DNA of 64,000 nt from Halalkalibaculum roseum. Lineage in GTDB: Bacteria > Bacteroidota > Rhodothermia > Balneolales > Balneolaceae. Below are positions 1 through 8,605 of this stretch, piece after piece. Below the pieces are notes generated by a model. It saw only the letters and a program-made list of their open reading frames with translations. It did not search any database and was not told where the DNA came from. The stretch is from assembly GCF_011059145.1 (NCBI RefSeq), contig NZ_JAALLT010000001.1, positions 947,560-1,011,559 on the forward strand. Reading direction: 5' to 3'. Position numbers and translations under genes: made by a program. Positions within the stretch are counted from its first letter, which is position 1. Each line of letters begins with the position of its first letter.

Positions 1-100
1 GGAGCTGGTATAGCCGAGATCACGATTCATTCCGCAGCAGAGCGGCGGAATGAGGGTGGTATCACTGTATAAAATCCGTGCCAATTCGCGGCAATAAAGC
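1..100. repeat. Composite intergenic repeat, copy 1
   Basis: Bases 1-54 closely match bases 2510-2563 (a few mismatches). Both contain a hairpin with arms ATTCCGC and GCGGAAT around a 9-nt loop. About 17 bases later, at 71-100, comes a second motif (AAAATCCGTG...CGCGGC) that also follows copy 2. The two-part arrangement is therefore conserved between copies. It resembles REP-type non-coding palindromic repeats. Its left boundary may lie outside the window. No coding sequence is seen from 1 to 224. Confidence 0.75.
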
Positions 101-224
101 TTGATTTGTTGTATATGAATGAATTTAAAGTCATATTTATATATATCTGAGACGGCTAATGTCCTTGCCTTATCAGCAAAAATGCTGAGGGATATGATTA
201 TGATTTAACCCTGTCGATAGGCAT

Positions 225-1763
225 ATGAGAATTCTGTCTCAGGATTTATCATTAAGGAGATTTCTTACCATAGGAGACTATGAGCAGGATGAAGGTTTTA
301 GAAGCCTGTTGAGAAGTATTGCACGTAAAGGACTCTTTATCTATGGTCTGTTAGGTTCATTGATTCTTGTCATATTTGTAACAAGTCATGTGTTTCTTGA
401 CGGCAAGAGCATTACATGGGATTACAGCAGCCTAAATACAGAAGTTGAAATACTGATTCTGGATAAGGTGCTGATCTTTCTATTTGCTTCACTTCTTATG
501 CTGCTATCCCAAACCACCATTTCATTGAAATGGATTCGTATACTGGTTTTTCTTCTGGTATGGTTTATTTGTATTGCCATGCTCATTGAAGATATTGCCG
601 GGCAGGATACTTCATTCACTATGGCTTATACGGCCATTGCATTATTATTTGCTGCCGTAACGGTTCCCTATACAGGGTGGCAAATGGCTCTATTATCATT
701 CTCTGTGATTGTTTCAACATGGTTTGCTTTCGATCTCCTACCGGTACTCATGAATTTAGATAGCGAGGTGGCACTTCAGCTAAACCTTGGTCAAATCATC
801 TTTATAACGATAGTTGCATTTTTGTTGACCGGAACTTCATCACAGATCTATATTACTCGCTTTGAACAGTACAGAGCTCAAAAAAAAGCGGAAGATCTCA
901 GTGCCACTCTAAAGGAACGTTCTGCTGAGCTGGAAAACTCTTTAAGAGAGTTGGAGAATACCAAAGACCAGCTCGTTCAGCGTGAAAAGCTGGCCTCTTT
1001 GGGCCAGCTTACTGCAGGCATCGCTCATGAACTTAAAAACCCTCTGAATTTTGTTAATAATTTTTCTGAACTGAGTAGAGAACTGGTTCAGGAAGCTCGT
1101 GAAGAGATTTCTTCAGCGAATGATATTCCTGAAGATGCTTTTGTGATTTTAGAAAATATAGAAGCGAACCTTCAAAAAATTCAAAGTCATGGTTCCCGAG
1201 CTGACCGTATAATTCATTCTATGCTGGAACATTCTCGCAGAGGCAGCGGCAACGTAGAAAGTTGGGATTTGAATAAGCTGGTAATTGAGTATGTTAATTT
1301 GGCTTATCACGGCATGAAGGCTAAAGATGAGCCTCTCAATCCTGATATTGAATTGGATTTAGATGACAAGATTGAGAAGATTCCAATAATAGCAGAAGAT
1401 TTCAGTAGGGTCATACTTAATATTTGTAATAACGCTTTCGATGCAATGAAGGAAAAATTCAAAGCAACAGAGTCCGGAGCTCAATCTGCTTATGAGTATG
1501 AGCCAAAACTCAAAGTGCAAACTCGAAGGACAGATAGTGGTATAACCATCGAATTTGAGGATAATGGTCCGGGCATACCTGAAGATGTTTTGGATAAGAT
1601 CATGCAGCCTTTCTTCACCACCAAAAAGGGAAAAGATGGGACAGGGCTTGGACTTTCAATTAGCAGCGATATTGTGAAAGCACACGGCGGGCATATTTCT
1701 GTACAATCAGAACCCGGCTCTGGGGCCATCATTATGATCACGCTGAGAGGAGCAGAGGCATAA
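225..1763 (+). CDS. Membrane sensor histidine kinase, six-TM sensor domain
   Basis: A 512-aa kinase that autophosphorylates and presumably passes phosphate to an unlinked response regulator; none is adjacent. Residues 1-210 hold about six hydrophobic helices with very short loops, so sensing is probably within or at the membrane. A coiled coil (215-258) leads to the dimerisation helix with phospho-acceptor H268 (GIAHELKNPL). The ATPase domain has an N box at 399-408 (NICNNAFDAM), a G1 box DNGPG at 446-450 and a G2 box GTGLG at 472-476. The sensor half is clearly paralogous to that of the hybrid kinase starting at 4468. Ligand unknown. Start is the first in-frame ATG and matches the N-terminus of the paralogue. 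Confidence 0.93.
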   Translation: MRILSQDLSLRRFLTIGDYEQDEGFRSLLRSIARKGLFIYGLLGSLILVIFVTSHVFLDGKSITWDYSSLNTEVEILILDKVLIFLFASLLMLLSQTTISLKWIRILVFLLVWFICIAMLIEDIAGQDTSFTMAYTAIALLFAAVTVPYTGWQMALLSFSVIVSTWFAFDLLPVLMNLDSEVALQLNLGQIIFITIVAFLLTGTSSQIYITRFEQYRAQKKAEDLSATLKERSAELENSLRELENTKDQLVQREKLASLGQLTAGIAHELKNPLNFVNNFSELSRELVQEAREEISSANDIPEDAFVILENIEANLQKIQSHGSRADRIIHSMLEHSRRGSGNVESWDLNKLVIEYVNLAYHGMKAKDEPLNPDIELDLDDKIEKIPIIAEDFSRVILNICNNAFDAMKEKFKATESGAQSAYEYEPKLKVQTRRTDSGITIEFEDNGPGIPEDVLDKIMQPFFTTKKGKDGTGLGLSISSDIVKAHGGHISVQSEPGSGAIIMITLRGAEA

Positions 1764-1820
1764 GGCCAATCTACTTTGCTTTCTGCACTCTGATCTGGAA
1801 GTGGAGAGGTAAGCTGTATT

Positions 1821-1840
1821 AATATCGTGAAAATTCGCAG
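1821..1840. repeat. Degenerate copy of the CCGTG...CGCGGC motif
   Basis: The bases AATATCGTGAAAATTCGCAG, running on into the stop codon of the minus-strand acetyltransferase gene, resemble the motif at 71-100 and 2582-2610. This is a weak match, placed between two convergent genes. It may contribute to the shared 3' end. Confidence 0.35.
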
Positions 1841-2386
1841 CTAAAATCTTTTAAATTCACTTCTCAATAAGCCGTAAAAAAGGGCGTCTTGAATTTCCCC
1901 GTTAATAAAGTAACGCTCCCTCATTAGTCCCTCTTTTTGAAAGTTGAACTTTTCCAGCAGGTTTATTGAGGATGAATTGCGTGGGTCTACATCGGCTTCG
2001 ATGCGATGGAGTTTCAGTTTTATAAATCCAAATCTAAGAATTGCCGGAAGCGCCTCGATCATATAGCCATTTCCCCAATACTGTGGATGCAGTGCAAAAC
2101 CTACTTCAGCACGGTGATGTTCTTGATCCAAGCCCGATAAAGCACATGTACCGATCAGTTCCTGATTTTGGTTTGAAATGATTCCCCATTCAAGAAGACT
2201 TTCATCCTTAGAACCTGAGATGGTTCTTTGAATAAATTCATTGGCCTCTTCTTTTTCTTCCAGTGTATCATGACCCCAGTAGCGGGTAACATCAGGATTT
2301 GAAAAGATTTCAAAAATGCGGTCGGTATCATTGTATGTTAAGGGACGCAGCCTAAGGCGTTTGGTTTTAAGTTGGGGTAGATCCAA
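1841..2386 (-). CDS. GNAT family N-acetyltransferase (RimJ/RimL-like)
   Basis: 181 aa, a normal length for the RimJ/RimL-type GNAT subgroup that acetylates protein N-termini or small amines using acetyl-CoA. The N-terminal pattern (L-x-T-x-R-L-x-L-R-P-L, residues 5-16) is typical. The acetyl-CoA pyrophosphate loop is seen at 101-110 (PQYWGNGYMI). It is followed by HRIEADVDPRNSSSINLLEK, the usual R-V-x-P-x-N-x-x-S motif before the last helix. The gene is convergent with the first kinase and separated from the barrel gene by a repeat-bearing spacer. It is probably monocistronic. The substrate cannot be told from sequence. Confidence 0.9.
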   Translation of the reverse strand: MDLPQLKTKRLRLRPLTYNDTDRIFEIFSNPDVTRYWGHDTLEEKEEANEFIQRTISGSKDESLLEWGIISNQNQELIGTCALSGLDQEHHRAEVGFALHPQYWGNGYMIEALPAILRFGFIKLKLHRIEADVDPRNSSSINLLEKFNFQKEGLMRERYFINGEIQDALFYGLLRSEFKRF

Positions 2387-2509
2387 AATGGAATAGTTGC
2401 TTCGGGTTTTAAAAATATATGAATCAATAGTATTGCAGTATAATTAGTCACAGATTAGTGTAAATCTGGGGCTAATAAAAGTCTTATCTCCGCTACCCTC
2501 GGGATGCAA

Positions 2510-2610
2510 GGAGCCGGTATTGCTGAGATCACGATTTATTCCGCAGCAGAGCGGCGGAATGAGGAAAGGAGGGAAACAAAAAAAATCCGTGGAGATCTGC
2601 GGCTAAAAAA
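2510..2610. repeat. Composite intergenic repeat, copy 2
   Basis: Second copy of the element at 1-100, in the same orientation. Bases 2510-2563 match 1-54, including the ATTCCGC/GCGGAAT hairpin at about 2536-2558. Bases 2582-2610 carry the AAAATCCGTG...CTGCGG motif. It lies in the gap between the GNAT gene, transcribed away from it, and the 3' end of the barrel gene. Confidence 0.75.
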
Positions 2611-2627
2611 TCCGTTTCAATCCACAT

Positions 2628-3713
2628 TTAAAAAGCTTCGTTTAGGTCAATATAATCACCTGATGAATCCTTCCCTATTCCGTAATCGAGGCGGATATTA
2701 ATCTTCTCGGCCCGGTCAAACAGATACCGTATACCGATACCGGCAGAGTATTTTAGTCTATCAAGCTGCAAGTCATTGGCATGGTGAAAGACATCTCCGG
2801 CCCCTGCAAAAGCGACGAATCCCAGACGTCCGATGAGAGGCGCCACTCGGTACTCCAACTGAAAGGCCGCCAAATGACGATCGATATACCGAACAGATGA
2901 GTAGCCACGCAACCGATCACCGATTCCGGGAAGCACGCGAAACGGAACGGTTCCGGATGATAACGAAACCATTCCCTGAACAGCCAGAACCTGTGAATTT
3001 TTTATCGGAAAGTATTTTCTCATATCCAGAGTGTACCGGGAAAAGGAAAAATCGCTTCCCAGTATTTTCTGAGCTGAGGTAAGTTCAAGGGTATGATAAC
3101 TTCCACTCGACGGGTAAAATTGGTTATCTCTGCTGTCATGCCTTAACACCAGTCCGGCCGAGGAAACGGTAGAAGTACCGCTACCCGCAAGCTGATTCGA
3201 TGCCAGGAATCCCGTCTCCTCCTGAGCGTCGACCTCACTTCGTCTGAAGGAATAACTAACCCCCAGGTAATAGTTGGAACCGATGTGAACTGTGCCCTGT
3301 ACAGATCCTTCATAAAGGGTCTCTGTAAACTTTTCCTGGTCATCTCCGGAGCTATTATTACCTATGCCATAAAAAGATGTAGGCCATTCTTTGAAGGAGA
3401 GGCTGCCGGAAATATTCATTATGCCATTTCTTAGCCATAGAACAGGTCGTAGAAGTATGTGGTATTGCCTGTTAAGAGTGTAATACGCATCCATTCGGAC
3501 ACTAGAGGGTTTTTCGGTGGAGGAGGTCCTGAAAATTACCTGGGGTAACACTCCTCCCGCCAGTCGTGTATCCGGCGATGAGAACACAATAGGCAGTACC
3601 ATTAACCGTACATTTTTCTTTTGCAGGGAATCACTTTGGGTGGAATCAGGGAGTGAAGTATCAGACGATTCTAGAGATCCAACTATGATTATTGCCACGA
3701 GAAGAAAAGTCAT
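2628..3713 (-). CDS. Omp85/BamA-type outer-membrane barrel protein
   Basis: 361 aa with an N-terminal hydrophobic stretch as possible signal, alternating beta-strand pattern throughout and a C-terminal phenylalanine, as usual for outer-membrane barrels. It shows the D-x-R-D-x-x-x-Y-P-x-x-G motif of bacterial surface antigen (D15) barrels at 192-204, and LRGY at 268-271, the lid-loop motif of Omp85 proteins. No POTRA repeats precede the barrel, so it is barrel-only and unlikely to be the essential BamA. Its start overlaps the stop of the upstream lipoprotein by 4 nt (ATGA), which implies translational coupling. A surface exporter or patatin-less relative is possible. Function unproven. Confidence 0.85.
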   Translation of the reverse strand: MTFLLVAIIIVGSLESSDTSLPDSTQSDSLQKKNVRLMVLPIVFSSPDTRLAGGVLPQVIFRTSSTEKPSSVRMDAYYTLNRQYHILLRPVLWLRNGIMNISGSLSFKEWPTSFYGIGNNSSGDDQEKFTETLYEGSVQGTVHIGSNYYLGVSYSFRRSEVDAQEETGFLASNQLAGSGTSTVSSAGLVLRHDSRDNQFYPSSGSYHTLELTSAQKILGSDFSFSRYTLDMRKYFPIKNSQVLAVQGMVSLSSGTVPFRVLPGIGDRLRGYSSVRYIDRHLAAFQLEYRVAPLIGRLGFVAFAGAGDVFHHANDLQLDRLKYSAGIGIRYLFDRAEKINIRLDYGIGKDSSGDYIDLNEAF

Positions 3714-4204
3714 GGGTAAGGAATTTTGTGACCCTTATTGTCGGACTTCTTCTTCTGCTGTTGATGCTCTTCTTTCCGGTCCTCGTCCAGATATCGTATT
3801 GCCAGTGCTTTACCCCAGGATTTGGGCGGTTGTCGAAAAATTCTGGGAGACGGATTTAATTTCCCGGGTTTGGGGGGTGGGAGATAGGTAGGGTTTAAAG
3901 GAGCCGATGAATAATTAGGTATTGATTGATATTCGATGGGCAGAATGGCATGGGCTCCGATACGCTGTGCCTTGTTTCTCATCTTCTCAAAAACAAACTC
4001 TCCGTTGTCATAAGAAGGGGAGCTCGCTTCGAGAGTTGCAATCACGATGTGAGATCTTTCAGGAGTTCCGGTCAGGATTTCAACAGAACGTGTAGGTTTG
4101 TATCGTTTTTCAACGGTATAATGCACCTTCGTTGAGCCGCATCCCTGTAACAAACTGAGAATGACTGCAAATGCTATCCATGATATTGTAACCGGCGTTT
4201 TCAT
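3710..4204 (-). CDS. Small lipoprotein co-transcribed with Omp85-type barrel
   Basis: 164 aa. A 21-residue signal ends in a lipobox (SLLQGC), so Cys22 should be lipidated. The next ~75 residues (VEIL, HIVIATLEA, KAQRIGAHAILP) resemble small envelope lipoproteins that end in a K-A-x-x-x-G-A-x-A-I motif. The last 60 residues are Pro/Lys/Gln rich and probably disordered. The ATGA overlap with the following barrel gene argues that the two act together in the outer membrane. A 9-bp palindrome (4213-4233) lies in its leader. The precise role is unknown. Confidence 0.8.
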   Translation of the reverse strand: MKTPVTISWIAFAVILSLLQGCGSTKVHYTVEKRYKPTRSVEILTGTPERSHIVIATLEASSPSYDNGEFVFEKMRNKAQRIGAHAILPIEYQSIPNYSSAPLNPTYLPPPKPGKLNPSPRIFRQPPKSWGKALAIRYLDEDRKEEHQQQKKKSDNKGHKIPYP

Positions 4205-4212
4205 AACACATA

Positions 4213-4233
4213 AAATTTACTAACAGTAAATTT
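4213..4233. promoter_or_regulatory. Palindrome in lipoprotein leader
   Basis: AAATTTACT and AGTAAATTT are perfect 9-bp arms around AAC, starting 9 bases upstream of the lipoprotein start codon at 4204. It could be an operator or a leader hairpin. No regulator is assigned. Confidence 0.4.
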
Positions 4234-4290
4234 AAACCAATATGTTGATCTATACACTTATAGGTAAATAATTAACGAGTAAATGGCACT

Positions 4291-4322
4291 ACCTAAAATT
4301 CCATTACTATCATATTTTAGGT
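4291..4322. promoter_or_regulatory. Inverted repeat between divergent genes
   Basis: ACCTAAAAT (4291-4299) and ATTTTAGGT (4314-4322) form perfect 9-bp arms with 14 bases between. They sit in the 263-bp gap separating the minus-strand lipoprotein gene from the plus-strand hybrid kinase. A binding site for the AraC-type output of that kinase is possible but not shown. Confidence 0.35.
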
Positions 4323-4467
4323 GCAATAGTCGCTCAAACAGCCGCTCCGGGCATGAATCAGTTGTATTTATCTGTATTTAAAACCATATTGATATTAGTA
4401 CGGCACGTTATCCTGCATCAAAGAAGAGACCCTTGGGCCAATAGGGATCAATGTAGGGTGCACATAT

Positions 4468-6795
4468 ATGAAACTATTTTCACAAGAACTGTCGCCAAAA
4501 GCCTTCCTAACTATCGGGCCGTATGAGCAGGATAGAGAGTTTAGGATATTGCTTCGAACCATTGCTCATAAGGGATTGGTCATTTTTGGGATAATTGGAG
4601 CAGTTGTTGTTGTATTGCATGCCGGCAGCCATACCCTGATCAAAGGTTCAGAAATTATATGGGATTACAGCCAATATAATGGAGATCGTCAGTACCTGAT
4701 CATTGATAAGGTTCTCATCTTTATTTTGTGTTCATCTTTAATTCTGCTTTCGCGTACAGATATCTCCCTGAAATGGACCCGTATATTGGTATTTATACTG
4801 ATCTGGTTTACTACTCTGGCGATGCTGATTGAGGATATAGTCGGGGCCGATACTACATTTACGATGGCGTGGACCACGGTGGCTTTATTATTTGCAGCGG
4901 TAATGGTACCATATACCGGCTGGCAGATTGCCCTGTTATCAGTGACCGTTATTATTTCCACAATATTTGCCCTGGACTATTTACCTGTATTACTGGGTGT
5001 TGAGCTTACCGAGCCGCTCCGGATAGATTTGGGGCAAAAAATCTTCATTTCCGTTGTAAGTATTCTTTTGACAGGCACTGCTTCACAAATTTATCTGAAT
5101 AGGTATGAACAGTTCAGTGCCCGGAAACAAGCCGAGAGATTAAGTGAAATACTGGAAGAGCGGGCAGAAGTGCTTGAAATGTTGAAGAATAAGTCAGAAA
5201 AGCAGGCTCAAGAAATTCTTGAACACGAGAAACTGAAAGACCGGTTCTTTGCCAATATTAGTCATGAATTCAGGACACCCCTGACCTTAATATTGGGTCC
5301 TCTGCAGGATATGCTGGAGAGAGATGAGCAGAATGGCATGACTAAAGTGAGTACAAATTTGCTTAGAATAATGAAAAGCAATGGGGAACAGCTCCTGAAC
5401 CTGATAAATCAGTTGTTGGATCTATCCAAAATTGATGCCCGGCAGATTCAATTAAAGATACGAGAGGTTGACCTGGGAGAGTTTTTAACTCAAAAAGTTC
5501 AGACGTTCGTACCCCTTGCGGAGTCACAGGAGATATCGCTGAATATTGAAACCGAAGATACCCCTATCCATGCAGAGATAGATCCAGGGCATTTAGAACA
5601 GGTGATTAGCAACCTGGTTTCCAATGCCATCAAGTTTACCACAAAGGGCGGCACTGTTACGGTATCCCTCTCAGAATATAACGGAACCCGTGATCTGGTA
5701 AGAATCAGTGTGAAAGACGATGGCATCGGTATTCACAAAGAAGATCTCGCCCATATATTTGACCGTTTTTACCAGGCACCCGAATCAGACGGTGTTGAAA
5801 CCCGCGGAACGGGCATTGGTTTAGCCCTGGTAAAGGAGATCGTTGAATTACACAGGGGTGACGTTGAAGTACATAGTGAGCCGGGCAAAGGCAGTAAGTT
5901 CGTGATATATCTCCATAAAAAATTTCCCGGACCGCCAGACTATTTAAAGCAATTATCGGCTTCCAATGGGCGGGAGAGTTTAGAGTCGGAACCGGTTGAT
6001 TTGTACGACGAGGAATGGGCAGAGAGTGCTCCCCCGGAGGCTCCAAAGGTTTTGCTGGTTGATGATAATCCGGACATTCTAACTTATCTGGAACCCAGGC
6101 TTTCAACCCGGTATCAGGTGTTGGCTACAGAAAGCAGTCTTAAGGCAATAGAATGGATAAAGAGCAAGAAAATTGATCTCATCATCAGCGACGTCATGAT
6201 GCCAGAACCTGATGGTTTTGAGCTGTGCCGTATTGTTAAAGAAAGTACAGAGTGGAATCACATACCGGTTATTCTGCTTACAGCACGTGTTTCAGAAGAG
6301 AGCAAAATAGAGGGCTTGGAACTTGGAGCCGATGATTATATCAGTAAACCGTTCAGCGCTTCCGAATTGATGGCAAGGGTCGAAAATTTGATTGAGCTGC
6401 GCCGCATGCTGCGTAATAAGTTCAGCGAGGAAATTCGACTGAAGGGTAAGGAGGTGGAGGTTGATTCCGAAGAAGCCCGTTTCCTGAAAGAGGTTCAGTC
6501 CGTGATTGAAAAGCACATGGAGAATAGTAATTTTGGCGTTGATTGGCTGGCCGATGAGGTAAACCTTAGCACTCGTCAGCTGCAACGAAAAATGAGAGCC
6601 ATTACCGATTTGTCAGCCGGAGGCTATATTCGCATGATGCGCCTGGAGCGAGCCAGTCAGTTGATCAGTCAGGAATGGGGCAATGTCTCCGAAATTGCCT
6701 ATAAGGTTGGCTTCCAGGACGCTAAATACTTTTCAAAGCTATTCAAACAGACATTTGGCAGCACACCAACTGAATACGCAGAGACTGAAGCATAA
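4468..6795 (+). CDS. Hybrid histidine kinase/response regulator with AraC-type output
   Basis: 775 aa, a whole two-component pathway in one chain. Residues 1-210 form the same six-helix sensor as in the kinase at 225. A coiled coil (215-255) precedes HisKA with H266 (FFANISHEFRT). The ATPase domain runs to about 482 (N box NLVSNAIKF, G1 DDGIG at 417-421, G2 GTGIG near 427-431 of the second half). The receiver spans 527-645 with acidic VDD, phospho-acceptor D575 and K627. The AraC-type DNA-binding domain spans 668-770 and includes SEIAYKVGFQDAKYFSKLFK. The design is that of Bacteroidota hybrid two-component systems. Those classically carry a large periplasmic propeller, which here is replaced by a compact membrane sensor. 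Targets unknown; the neighbouring lipoprotein-barrel operon is a candidate. Confidence 0.95.
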   Translation: MKLFSQELSPKAFLTIGPYEQDREFRILLRTIAHKGLVIFGIIGAVVVVLHAGSHTLIKGSEIIWDYSQYNGDRQYLIIDKVLIFILCSSLILLSRTDISLKWTRILVFILIWFTTLAMLIEDIVGADTTFTMAWTTVALLFAAVMVPYTGWQIALLSVTVIISTIFALDYLPVLLGVELTEPLRIDLGQKIFISVVSILLTGTASQIYLNRYEQFSARKQAERLSEILEERAEVLEMLKNKSEKQAQEILEHEKLKDRFFANISHEFRTPLTLILGPLQDMLERDEQNGMTKVSTNLLRIMKSNGEQLLNLINQLLDLSKIDARQIQLKIREVDLGEFLTQKVQTFVPLAESQEISLNIETEDTPIHAEIDPGHLEQVISNLVSNAIKFTTKGGTVTVSLSEYNGTRDLVRISVKDDGIGIHKEDLAHIFDRFYQAPESDGVETRGTGIGLALVKEIVELHRGDVEVHSEPGKGSKFVIYLHKKFPGPPDYLKQLSASNGRESLESEPVDLYDEEWAESAPPEAPKVLLVDDNPDILTYLEPRLSTRYQVLATESSLKAIEWIKSKKIDLIISDVMMPEPDGFELCRIVKESTEWNHIPVILLTARVSEESKIEGLELGADDYISKPFSASELMARVENLIELRRMLRNKFSEEIRLKGKEVEVDSEEARFLKEVQSVIEKHMENSNFGVDWLADEVNLSTRQLQRKMRAITDLSAGGYIRMMRLERASQLISQEWGNVSEIAYKVGFQDAKYFSKLFKQTFGSTPTEYAETEA

Positions 6796-6964
6796 ATGTC
6801 GCACGAATAGCTTAGTTTAAGTTTCAGAATATAAAGCCAACCGGTAAACCACATCCCACACTTCGCTGGTTTCTTAGGTCTAGAAACTGACGGAGATCTA
6901 AGTTTTATATCTTAGAAGTCAAAAATATAGAGGCAAAATTTAGAAAAAAATATCGCTTCATTAG

Positions 6965-6989
6965 ATTGAGGACATGAAATGTCCTCAAT
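6965..6989. terminator. Perfect hairpin between hybrid kinase and hydroxylase genes
   Basis: ATTGAGGACAT and ATGTCCTCAAT are perfect 11-bp arms around a GAA loop, followed by only two T then CCCC. It is 170 bases past the hybrid kinase and 95 before the hydroxylase. The poor T-run makes it either a weak terminator or an operator/leader structure for the downstream gene. Confidence 0.45.
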
Positions 6990-7083
6990 TTCCCCTCAGT
7001 TTGTCGCATCATTCTACCCTTCCGCTAATAAGTTGCTAATGCCAAAAGGTAATGCTTGAACAATAATAACTAATTACGGAGCT

Positions 7084-7896
7084 ATGAATGCATTCATTGA
7101 ACAATTCAGAAAGAGAAGGCGAAACTTTGTAAAAGATCTGGGTGGGAAAGTGTTATGGAAACTTGAACGAATAATGATTAATCATTCCAAAGTGTCAACG
7201 GATCCGTTCCTGGACCCATATCAATTTGAATGGGCAACGTTTCTTGAGCAGAATTGGAGAATCATACGGGCGGAGCTGGACCGGATATTGGAGTACAAAG
7301 AGCGTATCCCCAGATTTCAGGATATCTCGGAAGATCAGCAGTCAATCAGCAAAGATGACGATTGGAGAACTTTCTTTCTGTATGGTTTTGGATACAAGGC
7401 AAAGATTAACTGTTCCAAATGTCCGGAAACGACCCGGCTGATTGAATCTATTCCCGATATGACCACTGCCTTCTTTTCCATACTCAATCCGGGCAAGCAT
7501 ATACCGGAACACCGTGGCGTATTTAAGGGATTTCTGAGATACCATCTCGGGCTCAAAGTACCGCGCCAGGCTGAGAATTGTCGTATCCGTGTGGATGGTG
7601 AGACTGCTCACTGGAAGGAAGGAAAAGGGATGCTGTTTGACGATACCTATCAGCATGAAGTTTGGAATGATACAAATGAAACAAGAGTAGTACTGCTTCT
7701 GGATATCAAGCGTCCGCTCAGGTTTCCTGCCAATGTACTCAATACGATGCTTATAAATTTGATAAAACATACCGGTTATGTACAGGATGCTAAAAAGAAT
7801 CAGGAAGCCTGGGAGCGCAAATTTGAGACAGCAATTGAGAGAACTGACCCTGCAAGAAAGGAGGCAGCCAAGGATTACGAAAAAACAATCATGTAA
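7084..7896 (+). CDS. Aspartyl/asparaginyl beta-hydroxylase family protein (LpxO-like fold)
   Basis: 270 aa. A predicted Fe(II)/2-oxoglutarate-dependent hydroxylase of the aspartyl/asparaginyl beta-hydroxylase family, which includes the lipid A hydroxylase LpxO. Metal-binding candidates are H143 (in PEHRG) and H191 (in YQHEVWN). R201, on the strand just after H191, is a candidate 2-oxoglutarate ligand. Residues 153-158 (YHLGLK) and the W-K-E-G-K-G-M-L-F-D-D segment fit the family core. There is no clear membrane anchor. A GGAG sits 5 bases before the ATG and supports this start. An envelope protein gene follows after 36 bases. The substrate (lipid A, peptide or small molecule) is not determinable. 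Confidence 0.87.
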   Translation: MNAFIEQFRKRRRNFVKDLGGKVLWKLERIMINHSKVSTDPFLDPYQFEWATFLEQNWRIIRAELDRILEYKERIPRFQDISEDQQSISKDDDWRTFFLYGFGYKAKINCSKCPETTRLIESIPDMTTAFFSILNPGKHIPEHRGVFKGFLRYHLGLKVPRQAENCRIRVDGETAHWKEGKGMLFDDTYQHEVWNDTNETRVVLLLDIKRPLRFPANVLNTMLINLIKHTGYVQDAKKNQEAWERKFETAIERTDPARKEAAKDYEKTIM

Positions 7897-7932
7897 ACTA
7901 CATGGTTTAAAATTATTTGGAGGTTATGTGTC

Positions 7933-8511
7933 ATGAAATTCTATAATGTAATAAACAGGTGGAAGTGGCTGGCACTCGTTCTTTTTATTTTCTTTCCGCT
8001 TAAATTGGAAGCACAACCCGACGCCATCAAGGTAGGAGATAAGGTTAAAATTATTTCTTCTTTATATGACTACAGAATCGTGAGCGGATGGGTTGACGAG
8101 ATGAGCCCGTTTGGAATTCGGATTTCCGATGGCAATGAGCAAATAACATTATCTTATCATTCAATTGAGAGTATTAAAGTAAAAAATGGACAAAAAACCC
8201 GATGGAGATTGGGTATGGGTTTGGGAATTATACCGGGTGCAATAGTGGGTGCATTGACCATGAATAAGAGATGTAATGCCGATGTGGATCCATGCTTCAT
8301 GGATCTTACAGATTTGGAAAATGCTCTAAAAATAATGACAGGTGCTGTTATTGGTATGGGGTTTGGTGCGTTGATCGGTTCCGAATTCACAACCGATAAC
8401 TGGCAACGCGTATCATTAGGTTTTACATTAAATAATTTGGATACAAACCGAAACCTCGACTCTTTTAGTTTTGGTCCTTCAGTGACTATGAGAATACCGC
8501 TAAACCAGTGA
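7933..8511 (+). CDS. Secreted/envelope protein with glycine-zipper segments, function unknown
   Basis: 192 aa with a signal peptide (hydrophobic 10-23, cleavage near LEAQ). Residues 33-85 form a small beta domain (VGDKVKIISS...). Two glycine-rich hydrophobic stretches (about 98-112 and 135-150) then flank a loop with two cysteines (RCNADVDPC). The end is beta-rich and could contact the outer membrane. A strong GGAGG lies 9 bases before the ATG. Its position 36 bases after the hydroxylase suggests an operon. I do not recognise a named family. Confidence 0.75.
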   Translation: MKFYNVINRWKWLALVLFIFFPLKLEAQPDAIKVGDKVKIISSLYDYRIVSGWVDEMSPFGIRISDGNEQITLSYHSIESIKVKNGQKTRWRLGMGLGIIPGAIVGALTMNKRCNADVDPCFMDLTDLENALKIMTGAVIGMGFGALIGSEFTTDNWQRVSLGFTLNNLDTNRNLDSFSFGPSVTMRIPLNQ

Positions 8512-8596
8512 TTTTCTTTACATAAAAGTTTAATTATTCCCAGACAGCTTCCTTCTTGTCGTTTTCGTATACCTACCAGATTTGAGACCATAAACT

Positions 8597-8605
8597 CCCC
8601 CCCCC
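8597..8605. repeat. Poly-C tract
   Basis: Nine consecutive C residues in the 265-bp gap upstream of the AraC-like gene. Homopolymers of this length are prone to slippage. It is too far (~170 bp) from the start codon to be within the gene. Confidence 0.6.

Noticed and set aside
2504-2701. Small plus-strand ORF of 65 codons
   Set aside because: Consists of the intergenic repeat followed by antisense of the barrel gene end; charged low-complexity translation.
8597-8605. Phase-variable promoter of the AraC-like gene
   Set aside because: The C tract is ~170 bp from the start codon and no promoter elements bracket it, so variation there need not affect expression.
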